From Chlorogloeopsis fritschii (lineage in GTDB: Bacteria > Cyanobacteriota > Cyanobacteriia > Cyanobacteriales > Nostocaceae): 64,000 nt of DNA. The translations under genes were made by a program, and so were the position numbers. The first letter of the stretch is position 1. Each line of letters opens with the position of its first letter. The stretch lies in assembly GCF_043099315.1 (NCBI RefSeq), contig NZ_CP170746.1; one strand, 5' to 3'. Positions 61,715 through 64,000 of this stretch are shown piece after piece. The notes under the pieces were generated by a model. The model was given only the letters and a program-made list of their open reading frames with translations. It was not told the origin of the DNA and searched no databases.

Positions 61715-62419
61715 TTAACCAGCCATTAACTGGGTTAATACAAAAGCCAGGGCTGCGCTACCCAATGGAACTGTGAGATTGTCAATACCCAAAAAAGAAA
61801 AAGTTTCTAAGCCAGTAGCAACCAAAGCTACGACTAAAGAGATAATCCAAGTTTGCCAGAGGTTACCTTGAGTGCTAAGTAAAATCAAACTAATAATCAG
61901 ATAACTCACTAAAGCCATTGTCAAGGAGCCTTCCCAGCTTTTTTGTCCTCCCAAGACTTTATACTTGTGTTTGCCAAATCGTTGTCCAATCAGTGCAGCC
62001 AATCCGTCTCCCCATGTCATTACCAAAATGCCTATTACGGCATAGTAAGGTTGTTGTATGTGCCAAAACCAAGCAATTAAAATACCCACACTTACAGCAT
62101 AAAAGAAAGTCCCAAAGCTGCGGCGACCGACACTGTTAATACCGGGGAGGATGGGAAAGCGGTAAGACAATAAAGTCACGGCACTCGCTACAATTGAAGC
62201 TGTAATACCCACAATTGCCGGAATATGCAGCCACCAGGCTAGCAAAATCACATTCCCAGTGCCAATATGCACTATCTTCCGCACAATCTCTGGATCTGTT
62301 TTGACAAAGCGATGAACTCCCCAGGCACTCAAAATAACCAGGGAGAGCCAAGCGGCAACACTGGCAAGTTGCAGCCACGCAGGAATTGACTCTAAATTAG
62401 AGGAAAACAAAATTAGCAA
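61715..62419 (-). CDS. Phytol kinase / polyprenol kinase-like CTP-dependent membrane enzyme
   Basis: The 234-residue protein has about six to seven membrane segments. The motif pattern of the dolichol/phytol kinase family is present: RKIVHIGTGN (about 47-56), TWGDGLAALIGQRFGKHKYK (about 134-153) and GGQKSWEGSL (about 157-166). Plant and cyanobacterial VTE5-type enzymes phosphorylate phytol for tocopherol and chlorophyll recycling. No ATG is available; the only open start is TTG at 62419 (or CTG three bases upstream), directly after a stop codon, so the exact N-terminus is uncertain. Confidence 0.82.
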   Translation of the reverse strand: MLILFSSNLESIPAWLQLASVAAWLSLVILSAWGVHRFVKTDPEIVRKIVHIGTGNVILLAWWLHIPAIVGITASIVASAVTLLSYRFPILPGINSVGRRSFGTFFYAVSVGILIAWFWHIQQPYYAVIGILVMTWGDGLAALIGQRFGKHKYKVLGGQKSWEGSLTMALVSYLIISLILLSTQGNLWQTWIISLVVALVATGLETFSFLGIDNLTVPLGSAALAFVLTQLMAG

Positions 62420-62483
62420 CAGTTAAAGATACAGCTAGAAAATTTTGACCTTTAATCTCAATTTATTAGAAAAACGTGACTTG

Positions 62484-62723
62484 ATGAAAATATTATTGAT
62501 TTGGTTAATTCGATTTTACCGAATTTTTATCTCGCCCATGTTTCTGCCGACGTGTCGCTTTCAACCTACTTGTTCTGCGTATGCCCTTGAAGCAATCGAA
62601 AGATTTGGGGTGTGGCGTGGCTCGTGGTTAGCAATAAGACGTATCTTACGCTGTCATCCATTTCATCCTGGTGGTTACGATCCAGTACCAGAAATAACAG
62701 AACAAACAAAACACCATTGCTGA
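62484..62723 (+). CDS. yidD: Membrane protein insertion efficiency factor
   Basis: The 79-residue protein has the YidD pattern: LIRFYRIFISPMFLPTCRFQ, PTCSAYALEAIERFG and a CHPFHPGGYDPVP end, with three conserved Cys in the CR.QPTCS..A.EAI region. It assists YidC-dependent insertion of inner-membrane proteins. Start ATG at 62484 is used; the frame is open to 62445. A terminator lies at 62823. Confidence 0.92.
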   Translation: MKILLIWLIRFYRIFISPMFLPTCRFQPTCSAYALEAIERFGVWRGSWLAIRRILRCHPFHPGGYDPVPEITEQTKHHC

Positions 62724-62822
62724 TTTGAGATCAGTCCGATCACTACTATAAAAATTTTGTCAAAAACTATACTAAAGTCTTTTGATGTGGTATTGATCTA
62801 GCAACACCCTCACTTTAGGCTG

Positions 62823-62858
62823 AACCTGTGGGCTTCTACTGGAAACTCGCAGGTTTTT
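62823..62858 (+). terminator. Probable terminator of yidD
   Basis: AACCTGTG and CGCAGGTT form an 8-bp stem with one wobble pair, followed by TTT. It is 100 bases after the yidD stop. Confidence 0.6.
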
Positions 62859-63639
62859 CCATACTAATACATCTGTTTTTGCCAGTTTATTTAGGCTTGA
62901 TGCAAAATATCTCCCAAATACTCTTTCCTCCGTTTCCTCTGCTGTTTATTATCTATAACTAGTGCCTAAGTCCTGTTTCTCTAAAATATCCTTCTATAGC
63001 ATGGTTAAACTTGCTTGAGTGTATATGTATATTGATTGAACAAACAAGTAAAAGTAGAGTGAGACGGAGTAATTATGCCTAAAGATAGGTAGATAGACAT
63101 AATTAAACATCAAATGCTTATTCCCAAAAACTATAAAGAATAAGCTTTTAACTTTTACTTAACAAAATACACTAAAAATGCACAGCAGATTAGCAGCATT
63201 AAATTAGATGCATTTCACATTTATTGAAAATGTTATTGCTTGTAAACAAGTAAAGAATTATTTATTTTTCTCTTTTTTTAGCTTATTAATCCTTAGTTCG
63301 TAATTCCAGCTTACGGAAATCCGAACCTTTACCCGTCTACGGAAAATTGTTGCGTTTGTATATTTAATCTTTGCCTGAGATTGATTGAGAGTATTAGCTC
63401 TCTGATTTGTTGCAAAACCTTTATCTAAAATCTCCTAAGTAAAGTTTATTTTCATTCACTGCGAGAATAATCAAAATGCTGTTAGTCTGTTAATTAAGAA
63501 AAAAGCTATTCAAGAGTTATTACAAGTATATTTTCAACTTAACAAATGTTAACAATTAGCTCTAAATTGCTAGTTTTCAAGAGATTGATGACTTATCGGA
63601 ATTAACGAGCAGATTTATATTAATTAGTTCTCAAAAAAT
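62859..63639. other. Long AT-rich intergenic region
   Basis: No gene or strong repeat is seen across about 780 bases. It may contain the promoter of the last gene, near 63500-63620. Confidence 0.4.
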
Positions 63640-63999
63640 ATGCGAAACCTTCTGAATCGAATTGGCAACATGAATATGAAACATTACTGTGATGCATGGA
63701 TTGAAGAATGGTGCCAAGAAAATGGCTGGACAGATTTATTTATTGAGCGCTGTAATAGTTACTGGGCTTTTCCACCAGGAGCAGTGATGCCAGAGCCGAT
63801 TCCGACGCAAGTTCTCAGGGTTATTAAAGCAGAAAAGGGATTAACTTTAGAGGAGCGTTATTGGTCATTTACAGCTGTAATAGCAACAATGATAGCGGCT
63901 GTTGTCACATATTGGCTGAAATGTCCGATTCCATTAGTTGCAGCTTTTGCTTTTAATGCTGTGACAGTGGCTCAACTAGAGGTTGAGGATGCTTATTAA
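63640..63999 (+). CDS. Conserved-type hypothetical protein with a C-terminal membrane segment
   Basis: The 119-residue protein begins MRNLLNRIGNMNMKHYCDAW; an internal ATG at 63670 is also possible. It has a Trp/Cys-rich N-terminal half (WIEEWCQENGWTDLFIERCN, SYWAFPPGAVMPEPIP) and a hydrophobic C-terminal half (SFTAVIATMIAAVVTYWL, PLVAAFAFNAVTVAQLE). I do not recognise the family. TAA at 63997-63999 ends it inside the window. Confidence 0.65.
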   Translation: MRNLLNRIGNMNMKHYCDAWIEEWCQENGWTDLFIERCNSYWAFPPGAVMPEPIPTQVLRVIKAEKGLTLEERYWSFTAVIATMIAAVVTYWLKCPIPLVAAFAFNAVTVAQLEVEDAY

Positions 64000-64000
64000 A

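Noticed and set aside
1..64000. CRISPR arrays, prophage, toxin-antitoxin pairs or intact insertion sequences
   Set aside because: No regularly spaced direct repeats, structural phage genes, transposase or paired small toxin/antitoxin genes could be recognised anywhere in the window.

Overview
The window looks like chromosomal DNA of a filamentous, probably heterocyst-forming (Nostocales-type) cyanobacterium. The HIP1 octamer GCGATCGC occurs throughout. Short tandem repeats such as TTAGTCA, GGGGCTA and CCCCTTGT fill many intergenic gaps. The protein families are typical of the group: DUF1818, DUF3110, DUF928 and DUF1614 proteins, a TxlA-like thioredoxin, a phytol-kinase-like enzyme, a PEP-CTERM protein, a WD40 protein, a NIL-ferredoxin and an omega subunit of cyanobacterial type. 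The site upstream of uvrA fits the cyanobacterial LexA box. No phage, conjugative element, CRISPR array or intact insertion sequence was seen.

Layout. 1-3.9 kb: the tail of an ABC ATPase and two tandem paralogous permeases. 4-6.3 kb: a divergent sucD/sucC-like pair that has lost key catalytic residues. 6.7-7.9 kb: a dead SDR fragment and an orphan nucleoside/sugar-type permease. 8.5-11.5 kb: a PAS-Crp fusion regulator and small hypothetical genes. 11.8-13.2 kb: tRNA-Pro(GGG) and a rpoZ-led gene string. 13.4-18.4 kb: a fasciclin protein, a GH13 enzyme, a WD40 protein and a PEP-CTERM protein. 18.9-27.5 kb: ftsH, membrane proteins, an SDR and uvrA. 27.8-31.4 kb: a ferredoxin, a LivF-type ATPase and a Wzc-like tyrosine kinase. 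32.6-38.6 kb: an acidic/basic repeat protein, a double universal stress protein, a DUF928 protein and oligopeptidase A. 38.8-43.9 kb: a LysR regulator divergent from a quinone reductase, an ArsR regulator with two matching operators, TxlA, a catalase remnant and a NIL-ferredoxin. 44.4-46.9 kb: DUF3110, murQ and a WecG/TagA/CpsF glycosyltransferase. 47.5-50.5 kb: a signalling group made of a NarL-type regulator, a REC-GAF-PP2C phosphatase and an RsbW-like kinase. 50.7-56.6 kb: a peptidoglycan-binding protein, then an NAD-biosynthesis cluster (pncB, nadD, an NrtR-like regulator and a truncated nadE). 57.2-64 kb: a frameshifted small gene, a kinase-like membrane protein, twin membrane proteins, an Arg/His/Tyr-rich secreted protein, a phytol-kinase-like gene, yidD and a conserved hypothetical gene.

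The most notable observations are these. (i) In the NAD cluster, nadE has lost its glutaminase domain exactly beside a 128-bp hairpin, the NrtR-like protein has a degraded Nudix box, and pncB carries a perfect 9-bp inverted repeat in front. (ii) A modular hairpin repeat family is present in at least six copies, with deletion derivatives and one copy carrying an inserted cassette of about five hairpins. (iii) Two identical ATATCGAA-N4-TTCGATAT operators lie around the ArsR gene. (iv) The sucCD-like pair lacks the catalytic histidine. (v) Several gene remnants (SDR, alpha/beta hydrolase, catalase, a frameshifted small gene) show ongoing gene decay. Functions were assigned by reading the translations and motifs; no database search was possible.
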